From positions 248,001-312,000 of the forward strand of contig NZ_JAULSA010000004.1 of assembly GCF_030518235.1 (NCBI RefSeq): a stretch of 64,000 nucleotides of DNA, read 5' to 3'. The position numbers were made by a program, and so were the translations under genes. Shown in pieces: positions 27,106-35,332 of this stretch. The stretch's first letter is position 1. Every line of letters begins with the position of its first letter. Under the pieces are notes generated by a model, which was given only the letters and a program-made list of their open reading frames with translations, did not search any database and had not been told where the DNA came from. Source of the stretch: Saccharibacillus sp. CPCC 101409 (lineage in GTDB: Bacteria > Bacillota > Bacilli > Paenibacillales > Paenibacillaceae).

Positions 27106-28710
27106 TTATTTTTTATACAGCTTCGACAGATCTGCGAGCATAACGACCGGCTTCGGCTGCGCTTCTTCCACGCCGCCGTACGTGTTGTCGATCGCCACGA
27201 TCGCTTTGGTGTAAGCGATCGGATATACCGTCATCTCGTCGGCGACCTTCTGTTGAATCTGCTTATACAGCTCCTCTCGCTTGGCGGTATCGATCTCGAC
27301 CGCTCCCTTGCTCCAAAGAGCGTCGAAGTCGGCATCCTTATAGTGTGAGTAGTTGTAGGCCGCGTCGCTCAGGAACAGCGATTTGTAAGCATCGGGTTCG
27401 GCTCCCATGATATAACCGCCGAACGACAATTCGAAGTCTTTGTTGTTCATGTCCAGCGTCTTGTTGCCGTACGCCGTGCCATCCATAGGCAGCAGTTCGA
27501 TCTCGATGCCTACTTCTTTCAGCTTCTGCTGAATATAGAGCGCCTGGCTGGTCTGCGGCTTATTCGTATTGGTGTAAGCCAGACGCAGCTTCAATCCGCT
27601 TACGCCCGCGTCGGCCAGCAGCTGCTTGGCTTTCTCGGCATTGTAATCGTACGTCTGCACGTCGTCCGTGTGGTACAGCGTATCCGGCGTCAGGATCGAA
27701 GCCGCCGGCTCCGCAAAGTCTCCGGACGAATACGAAGCGGTAATCAGCTCGTTCTTGTCGAGCGCGTACGCGATTGCCTGGCGCACTTCTTTCTTTTGCA
27801 TCGACGGAACGTTCAGGTTGAACACCATATACTGCAAGCGGCCTTCCGGATAGATTTCCAGGTTGAACTTGCCGGTCTGCTCCAAACGGTTGTAGTCCTG
27901 CGTGTCCACCATTCTCATTTGAATTTCGCCGTTCTCGAGCGCCAGATTGGCCGCGTTGGGGTCTTTGGCGATCCGGTAGGTTACGCTGTCCAGATGAGCT
28001 TTGCCGGCAAAATAATCGTCGAAGCGTTCCAGCGTCACGTATTCGCCTGCGCGGTACTCTTTAAACTTGAACGGTCCCGAGCCGATCGGGTTGTTGTTTT
28101 TTTCGCTTTTCTCGATATCTTTTTCGCCTTCGAACACGTGCTTCGGAATCGGGGACAGCCCCGCCAGTCCGCCTTCGAACGCCGCCGAAACTTCCGGCAG
28201 TACAAACTGAACGGTCAGGTCGTCCACTTTAGTAACTTTGACCGGCTTGCCGTCGAGCACGAACTGGTCGCGCGAAGAACTGTGCTGATTCTCATCCAGA
28301 ATGCTGTCCATCGTAAACACGACATCGTCGGCCGTGATCGGCTGCCCGTCGTGCCATTTCAGCCCGTCTTTAAGCTTGAGCGTATAGGTCAGGTGATCGT
28401 CGGAGAAGCTGTCGCTGTCCGCCAGCACATACTCTTTCTTGCCGTCCGTAATCGTAAACAGCGGCGCGTACAACGATTGGTCGATCGTCAGCGTTACGCG
28501 GTCGCCGGCATAGATCGGGTTGAGCACTTTCGGATCGTCCTGAACGGCGATGATGATGCTCCCGCCGTCTTTCGGCTGTCCTTCATCGGCTGCCGCCGAG
28601 CTTTCGGCGGGTTTGGTTGTTTCAGCCGTATTTCCGCCTCCGCCGCACGCGCTCGCCAGTACGGCCGTAGCGGCCAGAACGAGCGACAGAAGTAAATTTT
28701 TGGATTTCAT
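27106..28710 (-). CDS. Peptide ABC transporter substrate-binding lipoprotein
   Basis: 534 residues. Signal peptide with lipobox VLASAC (Cys at about 22), then a Gly/Ala/Ser linker and the SBP family 5 domain: LKDGLKWHDGQPITADDVVFT at about 108-128, FKEYRAGEYVTLERFDDYFAGKA at about 207-229, RQAIAYALDKNELI near 310. Captures oligopeptides (or similar ligands) outside the membrane and delivers them to the two permeases. First gene of the operon; AT-rich promoter region upstream. Confidence 0.93.
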   Translation of the reverse strand: MKSKNLLLSLVLAATAVLASACGGGGNTAETTKPAESSAAADEGQPKDGGSIIIAVQDDPKVLNPIYAGDRVTLTIDQSLYAPLFTITDGKKEYVLADSDSFSDDHLTYTLKLKDGLKWHDGQPITADDVVFTMDSILDENQHSSSRDQFVLDGKPVKVTKVDDLTVQFVLPEVSAAFEGGLAGLSPIPKHVFEGEKDIEKSEKNNNPIGSGPFKFKEYRAGEYVTLERFDDYFAGKAHLDSVTYRIAKDPNAANLALENGEIQMRMVDTQDYNRLEQTGKFNLEIYPEGRLQYMVFNLNVPSMQKKEVRQAIAYALDKNELITASYSSGDFAEPAASILTPDTLYHTDDVQTYDYNAEKAKQLLADAGVSGLKLRLAYTNTNKPQTSQALYIQQKLKEVGIEIELLPMDGTAYGNKTLDMNNKDFELSFGGYIMGAEPDAYKSLFLSDAAYNYSHYKDADFDALWSKGAVEIDTAKREELYKQIQQKVADEMTVYPIAYTKAIVAIDNTYGGVEEAQPKPVVMLADLSKLYKK

Positions 28711-28994
28711 TTCGTGGTTCCCCCTAAGCGGTTACTTTTTGTATGACAATAGAAATATGATATAGCAAGCAGATTCATAAAAGCAAGACTTTTTTCCGAG
28801 TTTGCTCATAGGAATTATAAGTTTTTTTGTTCCGAATTTTTAAATTATACTCATTATATGTATATAATTCTATAAAAAGATTTTAAAGGAACGGGGACGA
28901 ACGAAGCGAATTCCGATGGATTTTTTTCAATCCGTCCCGGTAGACTAACGCTTCCCGATTAGGAAAAACCCAATCGTCAGCGGCGCGGCCCCGC

Positions 28995-29438
28995 TCAAAA
29001 CAGATCGATTTGCTCCACCGTCACCGGATTCAGTTCTTCGGCCCGGACGCCGTACTCCGCGAAAAATTCCCCGACCAACCGGCGGTGGCAGTAGCGGTGG
29101 TCTTTGCAGAAGCAGATCAAAACGGCATCTTGCCCCCGCAGCAGCCTTTTGTATACGTCCCGCAAAGCTTTCAGCTTCTCTTCGCTCTCCAATTCCCGCC
29201 GGAAGCGCCGCTCGTACTCGGACCACCAGCTTTTGTACGGGCGGTCTTTCCACTCGTCGAGATACGTATGGAACAGGTCCGGCGAAGGAGACAGCGCGCG
29301 GAGGGGTTCGACGTTCGAAATCTCCGCGCCCGCTCGCGTAATCAGCAGCCGGTCGGCCTGCGTATTCAGCTTTTTCAGTCCCGGCAGGTTCGAAGTGTAC
29401 AGCCTGCCGGTCGGTTCGGGCGCTGCCGGATTCGTCAA
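28995..29438 (-). CDS. DUF488 family protein
   Basis: 147 residues from the TTG at 29438, nine bases after AAGGAGG. A longer reading would run through a terminator. DUF488 hallmarks: LYTSNLPGLKKL near the start, KSWWSEYERRFRREL, and LICFCKDHRYCHRRLVGEFF at about 112-131 with the conserved Cys-x5-Cys-His (family pattern CaExxxxCHR). Function unknown; the family is linked to nucleic-acid or redox roles only loosely. Confidence 0.8.
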   Translation of the reverse strand: MTNPAAPEPTGRLYTSNLPGLKKLNTQADRLLITRAGAEISNVEPLRALSPSPDLFHTYLDEWKDRPYKSWWSEYERRFRRELESEEKLKALRDVYKRLLRGQDAVLICFCKDHRYCHRRLVGEFFAEYGVRAEELNPVTVEQIDLF

Positions 29439-29511
29439 GACGCTTCTCCTCCTTTTCGATGATGGGCTGCCGCGCAATCGCCGCTTTGCTTTTATATATC
29501 CCTTATCAAAA

Positions 29512-29552
29512 AGAACCTTCGCTCTCCGTTTACGCGGAGTTTCGAAGATTCT
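29512..29552 (-). terminator. Intrinsic terminator
   Basis: Imperfect stem whose left arm begins AGAACCTTCG and whose right arm ends GAAGATTCT; on the minus strand it is followed by TTCTTTTTGAT. It ends the SDR gene at 29608 and supports the short start chosen for the DUF488 gene. Confidence 0.7.
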
Positions 29553-29607
29553 TCGACTCGACAAACAAAAACCTGCTCTTAACGCCGGACTCGAACCCTT
29601 ACGGCGG

Positions 29608-30579
29608 TTACGCTCCGCTCGTTCCGGTCAGGCGCTCCGACAGTTCCCACAGCCGCTTCGCTTCTTCGGGATCGACCGCGTAATCTTTGACGCCGACGCG
29701 CGGGCCGTCTTCCGGCGCGGGCTCGGCGATATCGCAGTCCTCGCAGTACACGCCGCCTTTGCCGGCCAACTGCGGAGAGGTCGCCGCCCAGACCTGGGTC
29801 GCCGCGCCCTGCTCCGGCGTTTTGAAGCCCGGATTGATGCCGTTGCCTTCTTCGTCGACCCACTTCAGCTCCACCATTTCTTCCCGGCTGAGATGGCGCT
29901 GGAGCGGAGTGAGGATACCGCCCGGATGCGCGGCGAAAGCGCGAACGCCCTGCTCCGCGCCGCGCCGGTCCAGCTCTACCGCGAACAGCGAATTGGCCGT
30001 TTTGGACTGGCCGTAAGCTTCGAACTTGCGGTAATTGCCTTCGAAGTTCAGATTGTCCCAACGGATTGGCGAAAAATGATGGCCCGTCGACGAAGTCGCG
30101 ACCACGCGCGCGCCTTCGCCCGCAGTCAGCAGCGGCCACAGCCGGTTGATCAGCGCGAAATGCCCCAGGTGGTTGGTCGCGAATTGCAGCTCCCAGCCCG
30201 GACCGACGCGCGTTTCCGGGCTGGCCATCACGCCGGCGTTCAAGATCGCCAGATCGATACTGGCGCCGCGCTCCAGCATCTTCTCCGCAAAGTCTTTGAC
30301 GCTGCCTAAATCGGACAGGTCGAGCCGCCCCACCTCAACGTTTGCGATACCGGACAGCGCTTCTTCGGCCGCTTCCGGACGCCGGGCCGGCACGATCACG
30401 CGCGCGCCGGCATTGACAAGCGCTTTGGTCGTTTCCAGACCGAGACCGGAATAGCCGCCCGTGACAAGAGCCAGTTTGCCGGACAGGTCGATGCCCGCGA
30501 GCACCTGCGCCGCCGTGCTTCGGAGGCCGAAGCCGGAATCGATCTTGTGCTGCGGGGTTCTGCGATAAGCTTGTTCCAT
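29608..30579 (-). CDS. Short-chain dehydrogenase/reductase (retinol-dehydrogenase-like)
   Basis: 323 residues from the ATG behind AAAGGAG (an in-frame ATG at 30606 has no site). Rossmann motif TGGYSGLGLETTKAL (TGxxxGxG), NAGVMA, catalytic Ser in VVATSSTGHH, YGQSKTANS with the Tyr-x3-Lys pair. Length and the NHLGHFALINRLWPLL segment fit the WWOX/retinol-dehydrogenase-like SDR group. NADP-dependent oxidoreductase of unknown substrate; monocistronic. Confidence 0.85.
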   Translation of the reverse strand: MEQAYRRTPQHKIDSGFGLRSTAAQVLAGIDLSGKLALVTGGYSGLGLETTKALVNAGARVIVPARRPEAAEEALSGIANVEVGRLDLSDLGSVKDFAEKMLERGASIDLAILNAGVMASPETRVGPGWELQFATNHLGHFALINRLWPLLTAGEGARVVATSSTGHHFSPIRWDNLNFEGNYRKFEAYGQSKTANSLFAVELDRRGAEQGVRAFAAHPGGILTPLQRHLSREEMVELKWVDEEGNGINPGFKTPEQGAATQVWAATSPQLAGKGGVYCEDCDIAEPAPEDGPRVGVKDYAVDPEEAKRLWELSERLTGTSGA

Positions 30580-30720
30580 TCTGATTCGCTCCTTTGCGAT
30601 TGGCATTCTACCGGCCGAAGGCCGTTTTACTTATTGTAAAGGAACGGAGCTTCGCCGCCAAATCGCGGAAAGTTTCCGCGCTCGGCCGCGCGGGCCGAGA
30701 CAAGCGCAGCAAGCACAAAA

Positions 30721-30763
30721 AGAACCTTCGTCAACCGCGTTCGCCGCGGCGTTGAAGGTTCTT
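30721..30763 (-). terminator. Intrinsic terminator of the mdc operon
   Basis: AGAACCTTC at 30721-30729 pairs with GAAGGTTCT at 30754-30762, with an inner CCGCG/CGCGG stem. The A run at 30717-30720 gives the T tract on the minus strand. Lies about 90 bases after the mdcH stop. Confidence 0.8.
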
Positions 30764-30851
30764 CGTTACGGAGCGGCGCAATTCCGGCCGCACAGCCCAA
30801 TCGGCATCGGCACAGGCGCTTGAGCGCCGGCCGCGCCCGACGGCGGCAACG

Positions 30852-31778
30852 TTATGCCCGGCGTTCCCGCTCCCGGCGAGCCAGCAGCGCCGCGTTGTCC
30901 GTCCGGGTAACCGACAGCGCTTCGGCTCTGGCGTCCGGGAACGCGGCGCGGGCCAGCCCGGTCAGCGCCTGGCCCGGCGGCATCTCCAGGAAAAGACGCG
31001 CGCCCAGTTCGTAGAACAGCGTGACGACTTCGTGCCAGCGTACGGTATGCGCGATATTCCGCGCCAGATCTTCGCGCACGAGCGCGGCGGTGCGCAGCGC
31101 GCGGCCTTTGTAATTGCCGGCGTAAGGCACGGACGGATCGCGGACTTCGACGGAATCGAGCGCTTCTTCCAGCGCCTGCGCCGCCGGGCGGAGCAGCTCG
31201 CAGTGCGAAGGCACGCTCATATTCAGCCGAGAAGCGCGGTTCGCGCCTTTGGCTTTGCAGGCTTCGAGCACGGCATCCAGAGCCGTCAGCTCTCCGGCCA
31301 GCGCGATCTGGGTCGGCGCGTTCAGGTTCGCGATATAGACCGGCAGCTTCGCCGCGGACAGCACGGCTTCCACCTGCCGGCGGACGAGCCCGGTGACCAC
31401 GCCCATGCCGTAGCCGGACGGATAAGCGGACCGCATCCGCCGGCCGCGCAGCCGGACCAGCCGCAGCGCGTCGGCGAAGTCCAGCGAGCCGCACGATACG
31501 GCCGCGGCGAAAGCGCCGGCGGAATGGCCGCCGACGAAGTCCGGCCGCGCTCCCTCGGCTTCCAGCAGCCGGGAAACGGCGACGCCCGCCGTACACAGGC
31601 AGATCTGGACATTGTCCGTCGTGCGCAGCGCTTCGGCGGTCTCGAATTCGTGGATATCGCGGCCGAGCGTATCGCTCGCTTCCTCCAGCGTCCGCTCCAC
31701 CTCGCGATGCTCCGGCAGCTCGCGCAGCATCCCTTCGCGCTGCCCGCCCTGGCCGGGAAATAAGAACATAACGCCCAT
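30852..31778 (-). CDS. mdcH: Malonate decarboxylase acyltransferase MdcH (malonyl transferase)
   Basis: 308 residues with FabD-type signatures: FLFPGQGGQREGML at about 5-18, nucleophile Ser in GGHSAGAFAAAV at about 84-95, RRMRSAYPSGYGMG, His in SVPSHCELL at about 202, and the oxyanion Gln region. The FabD resemblance plus its position at the end of the mdc operon identifies MdcH, which loads malonyl onto the thiol cofactor of MdcC to start the cycle. Unlike the tightly packed genes before it, it is separated from mdcG by about 650 bases of repeats, so it may have its own promoter. Confidence 0.85.
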   Translation of the reverse strand: MGVMFLFPGQGGQREGMLRELPEHREVERTLEEASDTLGRDIHEFETAEALRTTDNVQICLCTAGVAVSRLLEAEGARPDFVGGHSAGAFAAAVSCGSLDFADALRLVRLRGRRMRSAYPSGYGMGVVTGLVRRQVEAVLSAAKLPVYIANLNAPTQIALAGELTALDAVLEACKAKGANRASRLNMSVPSHCELLRPAAQALEEALDSVEVRDPSVPYAGNYKGRALRTAALVREDLARNIAHTVRWHEVVTLFYELGARLFLEMPPGQALTGLARAAFPDARAEALSVTRTDNAALLARRERERRA

Positions 31779-31847
31779 GGCGATTTCTCCTTTCTTTTGC
31801 GGTTCGGAAGTAAGTTTATCGAATTAACGCCCGATCTACTCTACGTT

Positions 31848-31978
31848 ATCGGATCAAGTCGCGTTCGAGTCAAATCATTCGAGCCGTTCGAATCAAGTGA
31901 TTCAAACCATTCAAGTCAAGTCATGTAAGCCGTTTAAATTAAGTAATTCGGATCGTCCAAGTCAAATAAAGTGCTGTT
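31848..31978. repeat. 23-bp degenerate tandem repeat array
   Basis: Units at 31864-31886, 31887-31909, 31910-31932, 31933-31955 and a partial one from 31956, with a truncated copy before (31848-31863). Consensus about TTCRARTCAAGTNATTCRA followed by RCCG. Copies are 60-80 percent alike by eye. Located in the mdcG-mdcH gap. Confidence 0.75.
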
Positions 31979-32034
31979 ACGACGTGCTCGGGATTGAACC
32001 GGTCGGCCCGTGTTAATAACCGGAAAATAAGCAT

Positions 32035-32056
32035 GCGTGCGCGTATGCGCGTACTC
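32035..32056. repeat. Alternating purine-pyrimidine direct repeat, copy 1
   Basis: A 22-base sequence (GCGTGCGCGTATGCGC then GTACTC) identical to 32397-32418. Purines and pyrimidines alternate strictly for over 20 bases (from 32031), a sequence type prone to Z-DNA. Confidence 0.8.
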
Positions 32057-32092
32057 AGGCTGCCGAGAAAGCCGGATAGGGTTTCCAACGGA

Positions 32093-32280
32093 AAATAGCG
32101 GCACAGGTACACTTATTTGGGGCGAAAAGCTTCGATTTCTGCAAATAGCGACGCAGGTGCAGCTATTCGGGAGCCAAAGGCCGAATCGAAGCGAAAAAGC
32201 TCGAAATAGTTGTATGAGCGCCGTTATTTTCTCGAAAACGTAAGATTAAGCCTGAATAAGGCGCTATACGCAGCTATTTT
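32093..32280. repeat. Four spaced AAATAG...CTATTT palindromic units
   Basis: 26-base units at 32093-32118, 32143-32168, 32204-32229 and 32255-32280. Ends are complementary (AAATAG / CTATTT); middles resemble CGGCACAGGTGCAG. Start-to-start distances are 50, 61 and 51 bases; spacers are unrelated to each other. No coding potential. Confidence 0.7.
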
Positions 32281-32396
32281 ACATTCGTCCTGCCGCTCGC
32301 TTTAGTTCTCCGGCCTTTCCCCCCATCTTTCCTTCCAATCGAACTTACCTATTATATTTACATCTATATTTACATCCAATCGTTTCCCGACAATCC

Positions 32397-32418
32397 GCGT
32401 GCGCGTATGCGCGTACTC
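32397..32418. repeat. Alternating purine-pyrimidine direct repeat, copy 2
   Basis: Identical to 32035-32056. It sits only 10 bases from the mdcG stop, so the two copies bracket the palindrome array. Confidence 0.8.
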
Positions 32419-32427
32419 GCTTACTAT

Positions 32428-33093
32428 TCAGGCTTCCCACGGATCGGCCGTCAGCTTCGGCCCCTGCGCGGTCTTGAGCAGTACGCTGCCGCCGCGCGCA
32501 TATTCCGCCAGCGCGAAGCCGCCGCGCGGCGACAGCCCCTGCACGTCCAAACGCGAGTCTTCCGCTCCCCGGCCCGGCACGTCCAGAATCCGCCGGGCTT
32601 CTTCGGGCGCGATGCGCCCGCTTAGCAGCACGACGACGTCGAGGTCGCTGGACGGCCGGCAGACCGGGGTTCCGGTCGCCAGCTCGAAGCCCGCGCCGCC
32701 GGCGGGCCCCCAGACCAGCCCAAGCCGATCCCAATGATCGGCCGCCGCGTCCAGCGCGCGCAGCGCCGCGATCTCGCCGAGCCGCGGCAGACCGCGCCAT
32801 ACGCGCCGCTCCGCCAGCTCGTACGGCGTGACGCGTCCGGCCGTCTGCTCCGGCCGGACCCGGGCGGCCAGCCGCTCGCGGCGAGCTTCGCCGCGAATGC
32901 CGACCGCAAGGCCCCCCGGCGCCGCGCAGCCGCGCCGGACCACCACCCACGGCGCGCGCTCCAATGCGCGCCGCGCCCAGCCCGGCAGGGGAGCTCCCGC
33001 TTCCGCTTCCGGGAGCTCCCCTGCGCGCAGCCGCAGCAGATCGTGCGGCTGCGCGTCCAGCGGCGCCCGGCCCGCGCCGCTCAGCCCTTCCAT
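32428..33093 (-). CDS. mdcG: Malonate decarboxylase holo-ACP synthase MdcG
   Basis: 221 residues from the ATG at 33093, which overlaps the end of mdcDE by 13 bases. It keeps LDAQPHDLLRL near the start, APWVVVRR, and the nucleotidyltransferase-like PSSDLDVVVLL at about 149-159. MdcG transfers the triphosphoribosyl-dephospho-CoA made by MdcB onto Ser25 of MdcC. The extremely GC-rich stretch makes antisense frames open; they are not genes. Confidence 0.85.
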   Translation of the reverse strand: MEGLSGAGRAPLDAQPHDLLRLRAGELPEAEAGAPLPGWARRALERAPWVVVRRGCAAPGGLAVGIRGEARRERLAARVRPEQTAGRVTPYELAERRVWRGLPRLGEIAALRALDAAADHWDRLGLVWGPAGGAGFELATGTPVCRPSSDLDVVVLLSGRIAPEEARRILDVPGRGAEDSRLDVQGLSPRGGFALAEYARGGSVLLKTAQGPKLTADPWEA

Positions 33094-34847
33094 TGGTCCG
33101 CCAGACGCCGGCGGACTTCGATCGAAGCGGCGCGCCCCGCGCCCGCCGCTTCCGAAGCCAGCCGCGAGCTCAGGTCTCGCGGACCTTTGCGGGCGTCTTC
33201 GATCGCCGCTTTGACGCTGCGCGTTACCGCGGCGAGATCTTCCGCGCCGGGGCTGCCGGCATCGATGCCCGGCAGCAGCTCGTGCAGCGCGCCCAGCCTG
33301 GCGAACGAGCGCACGTCGTAAGCCGCGCCCGGCACTTTCTCCGCCGCTTCGTTGAGCTGCTCGATCGTGCGGCGCGTAATCCGCGCCGCGGACGGCTTGG
33401 ACATGACCTGCACGGTCACGTCGTCGTCTTCGAACGCGATCAGGCGGCTTGCCTGCATGCCGTGCGCGAGGAAAGCGCCGGAGATCGCGTTTCCGACGAT
33501 CAGCGCCACGACCGGATGCCCGGCCAGCCGGGCCGAAGCGTAAGCGTCGACGGCCGCCGCGCAGGCCAGATGAATGCCCATCAGTTCTTCGCGGTAGCCG
33601 TAAGCCTGGCTCGGCACGTCGACGATCGCGACGATCGCGCGCTTGCGGTCGGAGTCTTTGTCGTCTTCGACAGCTTCGCGCACAACCTGCGCGACGGCCC
33701 AGCCTTCGTCCAGGCCGACTTCGCCGCGGACCGCCCGTTCGAAGCGGTTGGCCGGGTTCGGCACGACCGAAACGAAGCGCGCCGCTTCGCCGTCCAGTTC
33801 GCCGTCGGCGCACAAGACCGACGGAACGCCGCCGGCCGCCGGCGAATCTTCCCGGCCGCTCAGCCGCTCGAACCAGATGCGGCCTCGCGTGCGCGCAGTT
33901 TGCGCGCTCTGCGGCGCTTCGTCCTGTTCCCGCCGATCCTGCCGGGATTCCGGCCGCTCCGGCGGCGATTGCTCATTCCGCTCCGGCGATCCTTCCGACG
34001 CCCGGCGGAACAACTCGCGAAACTCTTCCGGCGTCAAACGCGCCCGTGGATCGACCGCCGCCAGCAGGCCGCGATAGAATTCGACGCGAGCGCTGCGGTT
34101 CTCCGCCGGCGCGCCGGCTTCGAAAGCGGAGCGGATCGCCTGCGCGATCTCCGGAATATCGTCTTCGGCCAGAACATCGGCAAAGCCCGCCGCGACGCGC
34201 TGCGCGCCGCCGGTCAGCGACCAGATGAGCGGTTTGTCCGCCGCATCCAATTCGGCGATGCCCGCTTCCTGCTCGATGACTTCCGATCCGTTCAGCTGCA
34301 GCCGGCCCTGACGGGTCATAATCAGACGGCTCGACAGTCCCGCCGCGCAGATGGACATGCCGCCGTAGCAGCCGATCATGCCCGAGATCACGCTCACGAC
34401 CGGCACATGCGGACGCAGCGCCACGATCGCGGCCCCGATCTCCGCGATCGCCAGCAGCCCGTAATTGCCTTCCTGCAGCCGAACGCCGCCGGTTTCCAGC
34501 AGCAGCACCGGCCGGGTCGGAATCCCGTTTTCCCGGTCGCGCAGCGTCAGCTCCAGCGCGCCCGCGATCTTGGCGCCGCCTACTTCGCCGATGCCGCCGC
34601 CCTGGAATTTGCTTTCCAGCGAGATCACAATCGCCGGTTCCCCGTCGATCGCGCCGCGGGCGACAATCACCCCGTCGTCGCTCTGCGGCACGATGCCCTG
34701 CAGCGGCAGATGCGGCGATTCCATCCGGTCGAACGGCCCGACCAGTTCCCGGAACGTGCCGGCGTCCAGCACGGCGCGGGCGCGCTCGCGGCCGCTCAAT
34801 TCGATATAGCTCCGCCGCGCCGCTTGAATTTCCGGATCAGTTGTCAT
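33081..34847 (-). CDS. mdcDE: Malonate decarboxylase beta-gamma fusion (MdcD-MdcE)
   Basis: 588 residues from the ATG behind GGAGG, overlapping the end of mdcC by 11 bases. Residues about 1-270 are the beta subunit (MESPHLPLQGIVPQSDDGV, SLESKFQGGGIGEVGGAKI, PVLLLETGGVRLQEGN, SGMIGCYGGMSI); about 270-320 is a charged linker (ERNEQSPPERPESRQDRREQ); about 320-588 the gamma subunit (AIVDVPSQAYGYREE, LIVGNAISGAFLAHGMQA). In Klebsiella and Pseudomonas these are two proteins. Together they are the carboxyltransferase-like core that decarboxylates malonyl-MdcC. Confidence 0.88.
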   Translation of the reverse strand: MTTDPEIQAARRSYIELSGRERARAVLDAGTFRELVGPFDRMESPHLPLQGIVPQSDDGVIVARGAIDGEPAIVISLESKFQGGGIGEVGGAKIAGALELTLRDRENGIPTRPVLLLETGGVRLQEGNYGLLAIAEIGAAIVALRPHVPVVSVISGMIGCYGGMSICAAGLSSRLIMTRQGRLQLNGSEVIEQEAGIAELDAADKPLIWSLTGGAQRVAAGFADVLAEDDIPEIAQAIRSAFEAGAPAENRSARVEFYRGLLAAVDPRARLTPEEFRELFRRASEGSPERNEQSPPERPESRQDRREQDEAPQSAQTARTRGRIWFERLSGREDSPAAGGVPSVLCADGELDGEAARFVSVVPNPANRFERAVRGEVGLDEGWAVAQVVREAVEDDKDSDRKRAIVAIVDVPSQAYGYREELMGIHLACAAAVDAYASARLAGHPVVALIVGNAISGAFLAHGMQASRLIAFEDDDVTVQVMSKPSAARITRRTIEQLNEAAEKVPGAAYDVRSFARLGALHELLPGIDAGSPGAEDLAAVTRSVKAAIEDARKGPRDLSSRLASEAAGAGRAASIEVRRRLADQWKG

Positions 34848-35136
34848 GTTCGAGAACCTCCATCGCCTGTGCCAGACGCAAATTGACGACTCCCGGCGTC
34901 GCGCCGAAATCGTTGATTTCAAGTTTGACCGCTATCGGATACCGCGCGAAAAAACGATCGAACACGGCTTTCCAAATATCTTCGAATCCGTTTGCGGTCG
35001 TGCGGATCTTCACGCTGGCCGATCGATTCTCCGACGGTTCCAGCAGCAGTTCCAGATCGCCCGAAGCCGCGACGCCGATATGCGCGCTGTTCGTAAGCGA
35101 GCGCTCGGCCGCATATTCATACATGATCGTTTCCAA
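34837..35136 (-). CDS. mdcC: Malonate decarboxylase acyl carrier protein MdcC
   Basis: 99 residues from the TTG at 35136, seven bases after GGAGGTG. This start puts the prosthetic-group serine of HIGVAASGDLELLLEP at position 25, as in the Klebsiella protein, and gives the standard length. It carries the phosphoribosyl-dephospho-CoA arm on which acetyl and malonyl are exchanged. Confidence 0.9.
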   Translation of the reverse strand: METIMYEYAAERSLTNSAHIGVAASGDLELLLEPSENRSASVKIRTTANGFEDIWKAVFDRFFARYPIAVKLEINDFGATPGVVNLRLAQAMEVLEHDN

Positions 35137-35332
35137 AACGAAGCACCTCCAAATCGAAAATAAACACCGCTTTACCCCCAACGTCCCGTTCCAACAAAAG
35201 GTTCGGATCGACGCTTGAAACAGATGCGGTGCAGACGAACGAAAATCCGCGATGTCCACGCAAGACAAGCCTTTCCATTCCAATCGGTCTTATCCCGCAA
35301 GTTTCTCTTTTTGCGTTCGGCCGGCCGCGGAA

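Noticed and set aside
32093-32280. Possible CRISPR array
   Set aside because: Units are degenerate and palindromic, spacers vary in length, only four copies exist and no cas genes are in the window.
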